A stretch of 64,000 nucleotides of DNA from the NCBI RefSeq assembly GCF_003600155.1, contig NZ_QWLD01000040.1, forward strand, positions 186,001 to 250,000. Reading direction: 5' to 3'. This DNA comes from Nesterenkonia muleiensis. Lineage in GTDB: Bacteria > Actinomycetota > Actinomycetes > Actinomycetales > Micrococcaceae. This document shows positions 53,849 through 64,000 of the stretch, piece after piece. Position 1 is the stretch's first letter, and each line of letters opens with the position of its first letter. The position numbers were made by a program, and so were the translations under genes. The notes below the pieces were generated by a model. The model saw only the letters and a list, made by a program, of their open reading frames with translations, did no database searches and was not told the DNA's origin.

Positions 53849-53864
53849 TCGAACACAGGTTCTA
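53849..53864 (+). promoter_or_regulatory. LexA SOS box of uvrB
   Basis: TCGAACACAGGTTCTA matches the actinobacterial LexA operator TCGAAC-N4-GTTCGA at 11 of 12 fixed bases. It lies 24 bp before the uvrB ATG. TATAGT (53863-53868) and TAGACT (53876-53881) are possible -10 boxes; the latter lies 7 bases before the ATG. Confidence 0.82.
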
Positions 53865-53888
53865 TAGTTTGCGCGTAGACTAGGCGTC

Positions 53889-56024
<2,136 letters not shown>

Positions 56025-56078
56025 CCCTCCGGACGGGTGTGCCAGGGCTGCGCCCTGAGCATGTATCATCGAATGACG

Positions 56079-56221
56079 CGTGGGGGAGTATCCCTAATGC
56101 TGTGGACGTCAGCACACGAAGCATAGTCGTTTCGTCGGACGCAGCAGCCTGAGCATGAGAAGCGCAGGCGGAGAGACTCACGAGGACCTTCTGTATCCTC
56201 AGTTCTCGAAAGGAACGAACT
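56079..56221 (+). ncRNA. yybP-ykoY manganese riboswitch upstream of terC
   Basis: The closing stem P1 is CGTGGG (56079-56084) with CTCACG (56177-56182). Directly inside lie the class-defining GGAGTA (56085-56090) and GAGA (56173-56176), in the same arrangement as the B. subtilis example, where AAAGG-GGAGUA pairs to AAGA-CCUUU. The inner arms are partly seen as GCTGTGGACGTCAGCACACGAAGC-like segments, given here only in outline. TATCAT (56064-56069) would start transcription at about 56077. Downstream, AGTTC/GAACT (56201-56205 with 56217-56221) encloses the ribosome site AAAGGA, so control of translation by hiding that site is plausible. Manganese binding is known for this class and fits a TerC target. 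Confidence 0.82.
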
Positions 56222-56225
56222 CTCC

Positions 56226-57485
56226 ATGGATATCACGCCAATGCTGTGGACCCTCACCGTCACCGCGATTGTCGGCCTGCTGCTCTTCGACTACATCTTC
56301 CACGTCCGAAAAGCCCATATCCCCACTATCCGGGAAGCGGCCATCTGGTCCGCGATCTATGTGGGCATCGCCCTGCTGTTCGGACTGCTCTTCTTCGCCG
56401 TCGGTGACGCTGAGCATGCGGTGGAGTACTACGCCGGATATCTGACGGAGAAGGCGCTGAGCGTCGACAACCTCTTCGTGTTCCTGGTGATCATGGCCTC
56501 CTTCCAGGTGCCGCGTGAGTTTCAGCAGAAGGTCCTGCTCTTCGGCATCACCTTCGCTCTGATCTCGCGCACCGCGTTCATCCTGGTCGGTGCCGCGATC
56601 ATCGAACGGTGGTCGGACGTCTTCTACCTGTTCGGCCTCGCGCTGCTGCTGGTGGCCGGTCAGCAGCTCAGGGGAGAGCTCACCGGGGATAAGAGCGGGA
56701 AGGATGAGGCGGACAACATCATGGTGCGCCTGGCCACCCGTGTCCTGCCCACCTCGGAGAAGTACGACGGCGACAAGCTGATCACCAGGATCAACGGCAA
56801 GCGGGTGCTGACCCCGATGCTGCTGGTGATGGTGGCCATCGGTGCCACCGACCTGCTCTTCGCCTTCGACTCCATCCCTGCGATCTTCGGCCTGACGCAG
56901 GAGCCCTATATCGTCTTCACCGCCACGGCGTTCTCCCTGATGGGCCTGCGTCAGCTGTACTTCCTCATCGACGGGCTGCTGGACCGGCTGGTCTACCTCT
57001 CCTACGGTCTGGCCGCGATCCTCGGCTTCATCGGCGTCAAGCTCATCCTGCACGCCCTGCATGAGAACAACCTGCCCTTCATCAACTCAGGGGAGGACGT
57101 GCCCGTCCAGGAGATCCCCACCACGGTCTCCCTGGTGGTGATCGTCTGCGTACTGACCATCACCGTGGTCGCCTCACTGGTCAGCCCCAAGGGCAGAGCG
57201 CTGCGGGCTCTGCAGAACGCCGAGAAGTTCGCCTTCCGCTACACCAAGCTCGACCAGGGCGCTGCGGAGGAGGAGGTTCGCCAGGCCGAAGAGCTGATGG
57301 ACCGCTGGACCCAGGCGGCGGAAGCAGTGCCGGGGAAGTTCCGGTCGGAGCTGATCGAGCATAAGGACAAATACTCCAGCGTGATCCGCACGGCCCACGA
57401 GACCCGGCTGGACTCCGCCCGCCGGAAGGGAGTCGAAGCACCTGTCTCCCAGGGCATCGTCGACAGCAGCGGCCCCTCGGTCTGA
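56226..57485 (+). CDS. TerC/Alx-family membrane protein, probable manganese exporter
   Basis: A 419-aa membrane protein with about nine helices. The TerC core has EKALSVDNLFVFLVI (~residue 75, acidic metal-site motif), a central hydrophilic loop, and TDLLFAFDSIPAIFGLTQEPYIVFTATAFSLMGLRQLYFLI with the second Asp. A charged C-terminal tail of about 90 residues follows the last helix. Family members such as Alx and MeeF/MeeY handle manganese, sometimes during loading of exported metalloenzymes. The riboswitch upstream supports this role. It ends directly against the convergent peptidase gene. Confidence 0.92.
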   Translation: MDITPMLWTLTVTAIVGLLLFDYIFHVRKAHIPTIREAAIWSAIYVGIALLFGLLFFAVGDAEHAVEYYAGYLTEKALSVDNLFVFLVIMASFQVPREFQQKVLLFGITFALISRTAFILVGAAIIERWSDVFYLFGLALLLVAGQQLRGELTGDKSGKDEADNIMVRLATRVLPTSEKYDGDKLITRINGKRVLTPMLLVMVAIGATDLLFAFDSIPAIFGLTQEPYIVFTATAFSLMGLRQLYFLIDGLLDRLVYLSYGLAAILGFIGVKLILHALHENNLPFINSGEDVPVQEIPTTVSLVVIVCVLTITVVASLVSPKGRALRALQNAEKFAFRYTKLDQGAAEEEVRQAEELMDRWTQAAEAVPGKFRSELIEHKDKYSSVIRTAHETRLDSARRKGVEAPVSQGIVDSSGPSV

Positions 57486-58799
57486 TCAGTGCCCGGTGAG
57501 CTCAAGGAGTGTGCGGAGAACTCGTTTCCCGTCCTCGTGGATGCCGTCGTGGTGGAAGTCCACAGTCTCCCAGACCTGCAGGTTCGCCACCCGCGCGGCC
57601 GTCTCCAAGGACAGCTCACGGGAGACGAAGACGTCGTCGGTGTAGACTGCGGCGGCAGCGGGCACCGTGTTCCGGGCCAGCTGCTCCAGATCATAGAGCG
57701 CCGGCCAGTCGTCGACGGCGGCGAGCTGCTCAGCGGTCTCATACAACGGTGCCAGCACGGGATCCAGGCGGACATGCTCGCGCAGGATCATCTCGCCCAG
57801 AAGCAGCGGAGAGTCTGCATCTGGGGAGAACGCCGGGAAGTGCTCGCGCACCCGCTCGGATGCCCACGAAATGGCCGCGCTGCCGCCGCTGAGCTCTGCC
57901 GGCTGCCCGTAGATGGACTCATGCATCACCGCGTACATCGGGTTGCCGGCGAACGAGATCTGCTGGCCGGCGCCATTCAGGAACGTATCCGAGAGCCGCG
58001 TTCTGCTCGGGCCGGTGAAGGCCTCCTCCAACAGGTAGTGCAGGGTGTCCACCTTGGTGTTCCCACCTAGCAGCAGGCCCAGCAGCTGCAGGCGGGCCAC
58101 TGTCAGCGGTGAGCCGTCCAGCAGCCGGACATGATGGGTCCTGAGGTGGGCGACGACGTCGTTGAGCCGTTCCCGGTCCTCCGGGAAGCGTGCGAAGTAC
58201 TCGGCATTGCGTGCGGCCATCCGTGGATAGGTGTGCTGGTAGACCCGCTCAGCATGACCGGTCAGGGGTGCCAGCCCGCCGGTGATCAGCGCCCGGTCCA
58301 GATGCTCAGGGGCGAAGGACAGGTAGGTCAGCGTACAGAATCCGCCGTAGCTCTGCCCGAACACGGTCCAGGACTCGATGCCCAGGGCCTCCCGCAGCGC
58401 CTCGGCATCGCGCACAATAGAGTCAGCCCGGAAGTTTCGTAGGTGCTCTGCCTGTGCTGTGGGACTACCGTGGGCGGCGAGACTGTGCCGGTCCAGCCGT
58501 GCCGAGAGCCCGGTACCACGCTGGTCCAGCATCAAGATGCGGAAGTCGGTGGCCAGTTCAGTCATCCAGCCGGAGAGCTTGGCAGGCCGGTTGCCCTTGC
58601 CGCCGGGACCTCCCTGCAAGAACAGCAGGTACGGCAGGGAGGAGACATGCGCCTCCCCCTTGGCCAGCGCCTCCGCACCGATGAATTCCCGGGCATAGAT
58701 GTCAATGGTCTCGCCGGCAGCGTTCTCCCAGTCCAGCGGGACGGTCACCCAGTGGTCAACAATCCGAGTCCCATCCAGCAGCTCGCGCACTTCGCTCAC
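57486..58799 (-). CDS. Alpha/beta-hydrolase, prolyl iminopeptidase type
   Basis: A 437-aa hydrolase of the proline iminopeptidase (S33) group. PYLLFLQGGPGGKGNRP carries the oxyanion-hole HGGPG-like loop (QGGPG here). MLDQRGTGLSARLD follows, and the nucleophile elbow GQSYGGFCTLTYL (Ser near residue 155). A late VDFHHDGIHEDGKRV supplies the catalytic His region. It probably removes N-terminal proline or other residues from peptides. The GTG start overlaps the helicase stop by 4 bases. No signal peptide is visible. Confidence 0.88.
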   Translation of the reverse strand: MSEVRELLDGTRIVDHWVTVPLDWENAAGETIDIYAREFIGAEALAKGEAHVSSLPYLLFLQGGPGGKGNRPAKLSGWMTELATDFRILMLDQRGTGLSARLDRHSLAAHGSPTAQAEHLRNFRADSIVRDAEALREALGIESWTVFGQSYGGFCTLTYLSFAPEHLDRALITGGLAPLTGHAERVYQHTYPRMAARNAEYFARFPEDRERLNDVVAHLRTHHVRLLDGSPLTVARLQLLGLLLGGNTKVDTLHYLLEEAFTGPSRTRLSDTFLNGAGQQISFAGNPMYAVMHESIYGQPAELSGGSAAISWASERVREHFPAFSPDADSPLLLGEMILREHVRLDPVLAPLYETAEQLAAVDDWPALYDLEQLARNTVPAAAAVYTDDVFVSRELSLETAARVANLQVWETVDFHHDGIHEDGKRVLRTLLELTGH

Positions 58800-61435
58800 C
58801 GGTTCCTCAGCTCTCCTACGTGATAGACGGTGATCACCGCCGCCTCGGCCTCGTCGGAGGCGGTGAGGTCAACCCATGCGTGGATCCCCCAGTCGTGGTT
58901 GCCCTGGTCGTCGTCGAGCACCTGGACCGCATGCCAGTACCGTGACGTCCCAGCCCTCGGCTTCTCCGCAGGCTTCTTGTCCAGGCGGAAGTACTCGGCT
59001 GAGCGGGCCTTGGCGTCCACGTAGAGGTCCTCGTACTCGTCGAAGAACACATCCAGCGCCTCACCCCAGCGCTCCGGGTCCGTCCACTCCCCGGTGCTGC
59101 CGTGCTCACGCTCCAGGGCGGCCAGCTCCTTCTCCTTCTCCTGTGCGAACAACTCCGCGCGGCGGAACATCGCATTGCGGACCACCACGGCGAAAGCCCG
59201 CTCATTGGCAGTGAAGCCGGCCGGGGCCGCGTCGTCGTTGCTCTGCTCCTTCTCCAACTCGGCCAGCTTGGCCGGATCGTCTCCGGCGGAGAGCCGCTCC
59301 CACTCCTCCAGCAGTGAGGAGTCGGTCTGCCGGATGACCTCGCCCAGCCACTCGATCAGATCCTCCAGCTCCTCGTTGACCTTGGTGGCAGGCACCGTCT
59401 GGCGCAGGGCCCGGTAGGCGTCGGTGAGGTAGCGCAGCAGCACACCCTCGCTGCGGGCCAGTCCGTAGAAGTTCACCGCATCGACGAAGGTGAACGCGCG
59501 CTCGACCATATCGCGCACCACGGATTTCGGAGCAAGCTCGTAGTCGGCCACCCAGGGTGCGGAGGCGCGGTAGACCTCGAACTGCTGCTCCAGCAGCTCG
59601 GCCAGCGGCTGCGGGTGGGTCAGCTCGTCCAGAATGCGCATCCGCTCGGTGTAGTCGACCCCTTCTGCCTTCAGCTCAGCGATCCGCTCGGACTTCAGCT
59701 TCTTCACCTGGGCGCCGGTAACCTGGTAGGGGGTTTCCAGGATGGACTCGATCACGCTGATCACCTCCAGCGCATAGGTCTCCGCCTCCGGGTCCAGCAG
59801 ATCCAGGGCCGCCACCGCGAATGGGGCCAGCGGCTGGTTCAGCGCGAAGTCGTCCTGCAGATCGACGGTCAGGTCCACCGTCCGGCCGTCGTCATCGGGC
59901 TCTGCCAGTTTCTCCAGCACACCGGCGGCCAACAGCTCGCGGAGGATCTGCAGGGCACGGCGCTGCAGCTGCGCCTGCCGGGCCGGGGACTCATCCGAGC
60001 TGGTGATCAGCCGGCGCATCGCCAGGATCGGATCCTCGGGACGGTTCAACAGGTGCAGCACCATCGCATAGCTGACCTGCATCCGGGAGACCATCGGCTC
60101 CGGCTCAGCCGCGATGATCTTCTCAAACGTCTTCTGGCTCCAGGAGACAAAACCCTCCGGCGGCTTCTTCTTCGGCTTGGACTTCATCGCCTGGGTCAGC
60201 TTGGCCTCATCCCCGGAGTGCTTGGCGGCCAGTTTCCGCTCAGCTGCCTGGTTCTCGATCACATGCTCCGGGGCCTGGACCACCACAGTGCCCTCAGTGT
60301 CGAAACCGGCGCGTCCGGCCCGGCCGGCGATCTGATGGAACTCCCGTGCGTTGAGCTGGCGGACCCGGGCGCCGTCGTACTTGGAGAGCCCGCTCAGCAG
60401 GACGGTCCGGATGGGCACATTGATGCCCACACCCAGGGTGTCGGTGCCGGAGATCACCTTGAGCAGTCCCTCCTGCGCCAGCTGCTCCACCAGCCGCCGG
60501 TATTTGGGCAGCATCCCGGCGTGATGGACACCCACCCCGGACTTCAGCAAGCGGGAGAGCGTCTGCCCGTAGCCCTTGGCGAAGCGAAAGCCCTTCAGAC
60601 GTTCGCCCAGCCGCTCACGCTCGGACTTGGTGAGCAGGTTCAGGCTCATCAGCCCGGCGGCACGCTCAGCGGCCTCACGCTGGGAGAAGTGCACCACATA
60701 GACCGGGGCCAGCTGTTCGGCGGCCAGCTGCTCCAGCTTCTCCACCAGGGGAGTGGTCGAATACTCAAAGCTCAGCGGCACCGGACGCATGGCGGAGGAC
60801 ACGACGACGACGTCGCGTCCAGTCCGCTCCGCAATCCGGCTTTCGAACCGGCTGGTATCACCCAGAGTGGCGGACATCAGCAGGAACTGCACAGCGCTCT
60901 TGCCGCCGTGTTCACCCCTAAGTTCAGTCAGCGGGACTTGCCACGCCCAACCCCGGTGCGGGTCGGCATAGAAGTGGAACTCGTCCATCACCACCGGCCC
61001 CAGGTTCGCCTCCGCACCGTCGCGCAGCGACTCATTGGCCAGGATCTCCGCAGTGCAGCAGATGATGGGTGCACCGGCGTTGACCGAGGAGTCCCCGGTG
61101 ACCATGCCCACGTTCTCCGGGCCGAAGACCTCGATCAGGGAGAAGAACTTCTCACTCACCAGTGCTTTGATGGGAGCGGTGTAGACCGTGCGCTCCCGCC
61201 GGGCCAGGGCGAAGAAGTGCGCGGCCAGGGCCACCATGGACTTTCCCGACCCGGTGGGTGTGGCCATGATGACATGGTTGCCGTCGGCCAGTTCCAGGAC
61301 GGCGTCCTCCTGGGCGGGGTAGAGGGTCATTCCCCGGTCCTCGACCCAGGAGGTGAAGGTCTCGAACAGCTGATCGGGGGTGGGTGTGCCCCAGCCTCCG
61401 GGGACCTGCAGCCTCACCAGCCGCGCTCGCGCCAC
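58796..61435 (-). CDS. Ski2/Mtr4-like superfamily 2 RNA/DNA helicase
   Basis: An 879-aa ATPase: Walker A ATPTGSGKS (~residue 65), YTAPIKALVSEKFF, CCTAEILANE, the DEFH box (VVMDEFHFYAD), LLMSATLGD, then the second lobe GVGVHHAGMLPKYRR, TDTLGVGINVPIRTVLLSG and FHQIAGRAGRAG. The large C-terminal half is of the DUF3516 type found with such helicases in actinobacteria. It may unwind RNA or DNA; substrate unknown. The GTG at 61435 overlaps the upstream gene by 22 bases; the GTG at 61417 would give a 4-base overlap and is equally plausible. Confidence 0.9.
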   Translation of the reverse strand: MARARLVRLQVPGGWGTPTPDQLFETFTSWVEDRGMTLYPAQEDAVLELADGNHVIMATPTGSGKSMVALAAHFFALARRERTVYTAPIKALVSEKFFSLIEVFGPENVGMVTGDSSVNAGAPIICCTAEILANESLRDGAEANLGPVVMDEFHFYADPHRGWAWQVPLTELRGEHGGKSAVQFLLMSATLGDTSRFESRIAERTGRDVVVVSSAMRPVPLSFEYSTTPLVEKLEQLAAEQLAPVYVVHFSQREAAERAAGLMSLNLLTKSERERLGERLKGFRFAKGYGQTLSRLLKSGVGVHHAGMLPKYRRLVEQLAQEGLLKVISGTDTLGVGINVPIRTVLLSGLSKYDGARVRQLNAREFHQIAGRAGRAGFDTEGTVVVQAPEHVIENQAAERKLAAKHSGDEAKLTQAMKSKPKKKPPEGFVSWSQKTFEKIIAAEPEPMVSRMQVSYAMVLHLLNRPEDPILAMRRLITSSDESPARQAQLQRRALQILRELLAAGVLEKLAEPDDDGRTVDLTVDLQDDFALNQPLAPFAVAALDLLDPEAETYALEVISVIESILETPYQVTGAQVKKLKSERIAELKAEGVDYTERMRILDELTHPQPLAELLEQQFEVYRASAPWVADYELAPKSVVRDMVERAFTFVDAVNFYGLARSEGVLLRYLTDAYRALRQTVPATKVNEELEDLIEWLGEVIRQTDSSLLEEWERLSAGDDPAKLAELEKEQSNDDAAPAGFTANERAFAVVVRNAMFRRAELFAQEKEKELAALEREHGSTGEWTDPERWGEALDVFFDEYEDLYVDAKARSAEYFRLDKKPAEKPRAGTSRYWHAVQVLDDDQGNHDWGIHAWVDLTASDEAEAAVITVYHVGELRNR

Positions 61436-62082
61436 TGGGGAAGCTGCGGCCGCTCAGCGCCCAAGGTGGTCGGATCCCCGTGGCCGGGGTGGATGATGGT
61501 GTCGTCGTCGTAGACGGCGAAGATGCGGGTCTCGACGTCGTCGATCAGTTGGCTGAAGTCCGTTTCGTTCCAGGTTTTGCCCACACCGCCGGGGAAGAGG
61601 GAGTCCCCGGTGAAGATGTGGGTGGGTCCGTCCTCCACGGGGTAGACGAAGGCGACCGAGCCGGGAGTGTGCCCACTCAGATGAATGACATCCAGGGCCA
61701 TACCGTCATACTGCACAGTCTCTCCGTGCCCCAGCCGCCGGTCGATGCTGAGGTTTGTCTCCCGCTCGATCGCGGCGGCATCGTCCTGCCCGGCGGCCAG
61801 CTCGGCCGCAGAGTCCTGGGCCACCTCGGGCAGCGCCCGGATATGGTCCCAGTGCTGATGGGTGGTGAGCACAGCGTGCAGCCGGGGGGAACAGGGGGTG
61901 TCGCCCGTGGCCTCATTAATCATGCCCCGGATAGCCGCGGCGTCGTCGGCGGCGTCGATCAGCACCTGGATCCCTGATTTCTTGGCGGTGAGCAGATAGA
62001 CGTTATTGCTCATCTCGCTGACGGCGATGCGCCGAACGGTCACTGCGGGCAGATCGTAGATCAGGGAACTCTGCGGGGCCAT
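61414..62082 (-). CDS. Metallo-beta-lactamase-fold hydrolase (glyoxalase II-like)
   Basis: A 222-aa hydrolase with THQHWDH (His75, His77, Asp79, His80), LSGHTPGSVAF and FTGDSLFPGGVGKT, the pattern of hydroxyacylglutathione-hydrolase-like proteins; the substrate may be a mycothiol or other thioester or lactone. C-terminal IIHPGHGDPTT supplies the last metal ligand. It is first in the cluster with the helicase and peptidase, and divergent from uvrA. This MBL-uvrA neighbourhood is frequent in actinobacteria. Confidence 0.88.
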   Translation of the reverse strand: MAPQSSLIYDLPAVTVRRIAVSEMSNNVYLLTAKKSGIQVLIDAADDAAAIRGMINEATGDTPCSPRLHAVLTTHQHWDHIRALPEVAQDSAAELAAGQDDAAAIERETNLSIDRRLGHGETVQYDGMALDVIHLSGHTPGSVAFVYPVEDGPTHIFTGDSLFPGGVGKTWNETDFSQLIDDVETRIFAVYDDDTIIHPGHGDPTTLGAERPQLPQWRERGW

Positions 62083-62154
62083 GGGCTCCAGTGTATGCGC
62101 CGGGCTCTCTCCTGTGCAGGCCCGTTTGGCTCAGAGGCGGGCGCCGATGTGAAA

Positions 62155-62170
62155 TCGAATACTTGTTCGA
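62155..62170 (+). promoter_or_regulatory. LexA SOS box and promoter of uvrA
   Basis: TCGAATACTTGTTCGA matches TCGAAC-N4-GTTCGA at 11 of 12 positions. A -35 TTGTTC (62163-62168) lies inside it and a -10 TAGACT (62186-62191) follows after 17 bp, so LexA would cover the -35 box. Confidence 0.85.
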
Positions 62171-62198
62171 ATAAAGAATCGGCCGTAGACTTGTGCGC

Positions 62199-64000
62199 GT
62201 GCCTGAGACGACTGCTGCTGTGATGGAGTCCGTAGACGACTACTACCGCCGGGGTTCCCGTGAGGATGCCCCGTCCAACGGGGTCTCCAGCGCCGTGGTG
62301 GGACGCTCCGAGGCCGACCGGATCGTGGTTCAGGGCGCCCGTGAGCACAACCTCAAGGACATCGGACTTGAGCTGCCGCGCAATGCGTTCATCGTCTTCA
62401 CCGGTCTTTCCGGCTCCGGCAAGTCCTCATTGGCCTTCGACACGATCTTCGCCGAGGGGCAGCGGCGCTATGTGGAGTCGCTGTCGGCCTATGCCCGCCA
62501 GTTCCTGGGACGGGTGGACAAACCTGATATCGACTTCATCGAGGGTCTCTCTCCGGCAGTCTCTATTGATCAGAAATCCACTTCCCGCAACCCGCGCTCC
62601 ACGGTGGGTACCGTGACCGAGATTCACGACTACCTGCGGCTGCTCTGGGCGCGTATCGGGGTTCCGCACTGTCCGGAGTGCGGGGAGGTGATCGACCGGC
62701 AGACTCCGCAACAGATTGTGGACCAAGTGCTCAGCTTCGGCGAGAAGACCCGGTTCCAGGTGCTCGCCCCGGTGGTCCGTGAACGCAAGGGCGAGTTCAA
62801 GGATCTCTTCCGCGAACTGGCCGGAGCCGGATTCTCCCGCGCGGTGGTCGACGGCGAGGTCATCCAGCTCAATGATCCGCCCGCCCTGGAGAAGCAGTAC
62901 AAGCACAGTGTCGATGTGGTCATCGACCGGCTGGTCATCCGTGAGGGGATCCGGCAGCGGCTCACGGACTCCATCGAGACCGCACTCAAGCAGGCCGACG
63001 GCCGGGTGGTCATTGACCTGGTGGATACGGAGAACGGCGACCCCGCCAAGTACCGGAGCTTCTCCGAGAATCTGGCTTGCCCCAATGAGCATCCGCTGCC
63101 GATCGACGAGATCGAACCGCGCACTTTCAGCTTCAACTCGCCTTTCGGAGCCTGCGAGGTTTGCTCCGGCCTTGGCTCCCGCCTGGAGGTGGACCCTGAC
63201 CTGGTCATCCCTGACGACACACTGTCGATCAACGACGGCGCGATCGCTCCCTGGTCGATGGGAGTGGAGACCAGGAAATACTGGCTGCGGGTGATAGAAG
63301 GCCTCACCGATGAGCTGGACTTCACGCTGACCACCCCGTGGAAAGACCTGCCGAAGGCTGCCCGGAAGGCGCTGCTGCACGGGCGTAACTTCAAGGTCAA
63401 GGTCTCTTACCGCAACCGATGGGGGCGTGAACGCCGTTACACCAGTGGATTCGAAGGCGTGGTCACCTACATCGAGCGCAAACACGAAGAGGTCGAATCT
63501 GACAACGCCCGCGACCGCTTTGCACAGTACATGCGGCAGATACCCTGTCCCGCCTGTGACGGGCAACGGCTCAACCCCGCCGTACTGTCGGTGCTGGTGG
63601 CCGGGCGGTCCATCTCGGATGTCGCGCGGCTGCCACTGGATGAGTGCGCCGAGTTCTTCGACGGACTCACACTCACAGCTCGTGACGCCAAGATCGCCGA
63701 CCAGGTGCTCAAAGAGATCCATGCTCGCCTGCAGTTCCTGCTGGATGTGGGGCTGACCTACCTCACCCTGGAACGGGCCGCCGGCACCCTCTCCGGCGGA
63801 GAGGCCCAGCGCATCCGGCTGGCCACACAAATCGGCTCCGGCCTGGTCGGAGTGCTCTATGTGCTCGATGAGCCCTCCATAGGACTGCACCAGCGGGACA
63901 ACACCAGACTCATCCAAACCCTGACCCGGCTTCGCGACCTGGGCAACACCCTGATTGTGGTCGAACATGATGAGGACACGATCGCTGAGGCCGACTGGGT
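62199..64000 (+). CDS. uvrA: Excinuclease ABC subunit A, N-terminal part (3' end outside window)
   Basis: Damage-sensing ABC-type ATPase of nucleotide excision repair; the first ~600 residues are present and the frame stays open to the window edge. The domain order is [13 protein letters not shown], Walker [10 protein letters not shown] (~69), [12 protein letters not shown], the first zinc site CPECG (~158), the ABC signature [12 protein letters not shown] (~530) and Walker [17 protein letters not shown]. The second ATPase half lies outside. The GTG at 62199 is 7 bases after TAGACT, consistent with a leaderless message; an in-frame GTG at 62193 is an alternative. The ~45 residues before the core are variable. 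Confidence 0.96.
   Translation, partial: MPETTAAVMESVDDYYRRGSREDAPSNGVSSAVVGRSEADRIVVQGAREHNLKDIGLELPRNAFIVFTGLSGSGKSSLAFDTIFAEGQRRYVESLSAYARQFLGRVDKPDIDFIEGLSPAVSIDQKSTSRNPRSTVGTVTEIHDYLRLLWARIGVPHCPECGEVIDRQTPQQIVDQVLSFGEKTRFQVLAPVVRERKGEFKDLFRELAGAGFSRAVVDGEVIQLNDPPALEKQYKHSVDVVIDRLVIREGIRQRLTDSIETALKQADGRVVIDLVDTENGDPAKYRSFSENLACPNEHPLPIDEIEPRTFSFNSPFGACEVCSGLGSRLEVDPDLVIPDDTLSINDGAIAPWSMGVETRKYWLRVIEGLTDELDFTLTTPWKDLPKAARKALLHGRNFKVKVSYRNRWGRERRYTSGFEGVVTYIERKHEEVESDNARDRFAQYMRQIPCPACDGQRLNPAVLSVLVAGRSISDVARLPLDECAEFFDGLTLTARDAKIADQVLKEIHARLQFLLDVGLTYLTLERAAGTLSGGEAQRIRLATQIGSGLVGVLYVLDEPSIGLHQRDNTRLIQTLTRLRDLGNTLIVVEHDEDTIAEADW

Noticed and set aside
59615-61513. 632-codon open frame antisense to the Ski2-like helicase
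   Set aside because: The minus-strand frame has all helicase motifs; the plus frame has Gly/Leu/His-rich sequence with no recognisable fold.
62427-63968. 513-codon open frame antisense to uvrA
   Set aside because: The plus strand encodes clear UvrA motifs over the same stretch, continuing past the window edge.

Overview
The window is dense, high-GC bacterial chromosome with about 60 protein genes, one tRNA and several regulatory RNAs or operators. Gene order and content point to an actinobacterium, most likely of the order Micrococcales (Micrococcaceae-like; Nesterenkonia or a relative is my guess, not shown). The signs are thrC-thrB-rho-prfA-prmC-ywlC-wecA-atp-nucS, the NucS/EndoMS mismatch nuclease in place of MutS/MutL, an Eis-type acetyltransferase, a DUF3515 lipoprotein, many GTG starts, many apparently leaderless genes, and polA-rpsA-coaE-uvrB-terC-uvrA order. 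No phage, transposase or cas gene was seen.

Region 1 (1-16473) is housekeeping. It holds the end of threonine synthesis (thrC, thrB), rho with a long folded leader, prfA and its methylase prmC, the tRNA threonylcarbamoyladenylate synthase ywlC, a WecA/TagO-type glycan initiation enzyme, a complete F1Fo ATP synthase operon (atpI-B-E-F-H-A-G-D-C) and nucS. Region 2 (16472-18597) is accessory. It has a three-copy 29-bp repeat with type I-E CRISPR geometry, a TetR repressor facing a DHFR-like reductase across a promoter bracketed by two operators, and a small zinc-ribbon protein.

Region 3 (18625-37425) mixes envelope and core functions. It contains a very acidic three-segment membrane protein, a CnoX-like thioredoxin/TPR protein, two LytR-CpsA-Psr ligases, four glycosyltransferases, galU, recG, rsmD, coaD, the DUF177-rpmF-rnc set, a glycine tRNA, a DUF1272 zinc protein and a PaaI thioesterase. 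Region 4 (37511-47325) carries polA, a perfect 23-bp hairpin terminator, an Eis-like acetyltransferase, a Tat lipoprotein deacetylase, rpsA, a BCCT osmolyte transporter and coaE.

Region 5 (47356-53733) is an inserted seven-gene minus-strand operon between coaE and uvrB, genes that are neighbours in many relatives. It encodes a LacI repressor, an NMT1/SsuA-type ABC importer, a metallo-beta-lactamase lactonase-like hydrolase, a glutamine-amidotransferase-like protein and a ribokinase-family kinase. I know of no characterised pathway with this set, and it is the best candidate here for an undescribed system. Region 6 (53849-64000) is DNA repair and metal homeostasis. uvrB and uvrA (the latter cut by the window end) each sit behind a LexA-type SOS box. 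terC sits behind a yybP-ykoY manganese riboswitch. A peptidase, a Ski2-like helicase and a second metallo-beta-lactamase protein form an overlapping minus-strand cluster between terC and uvrA.
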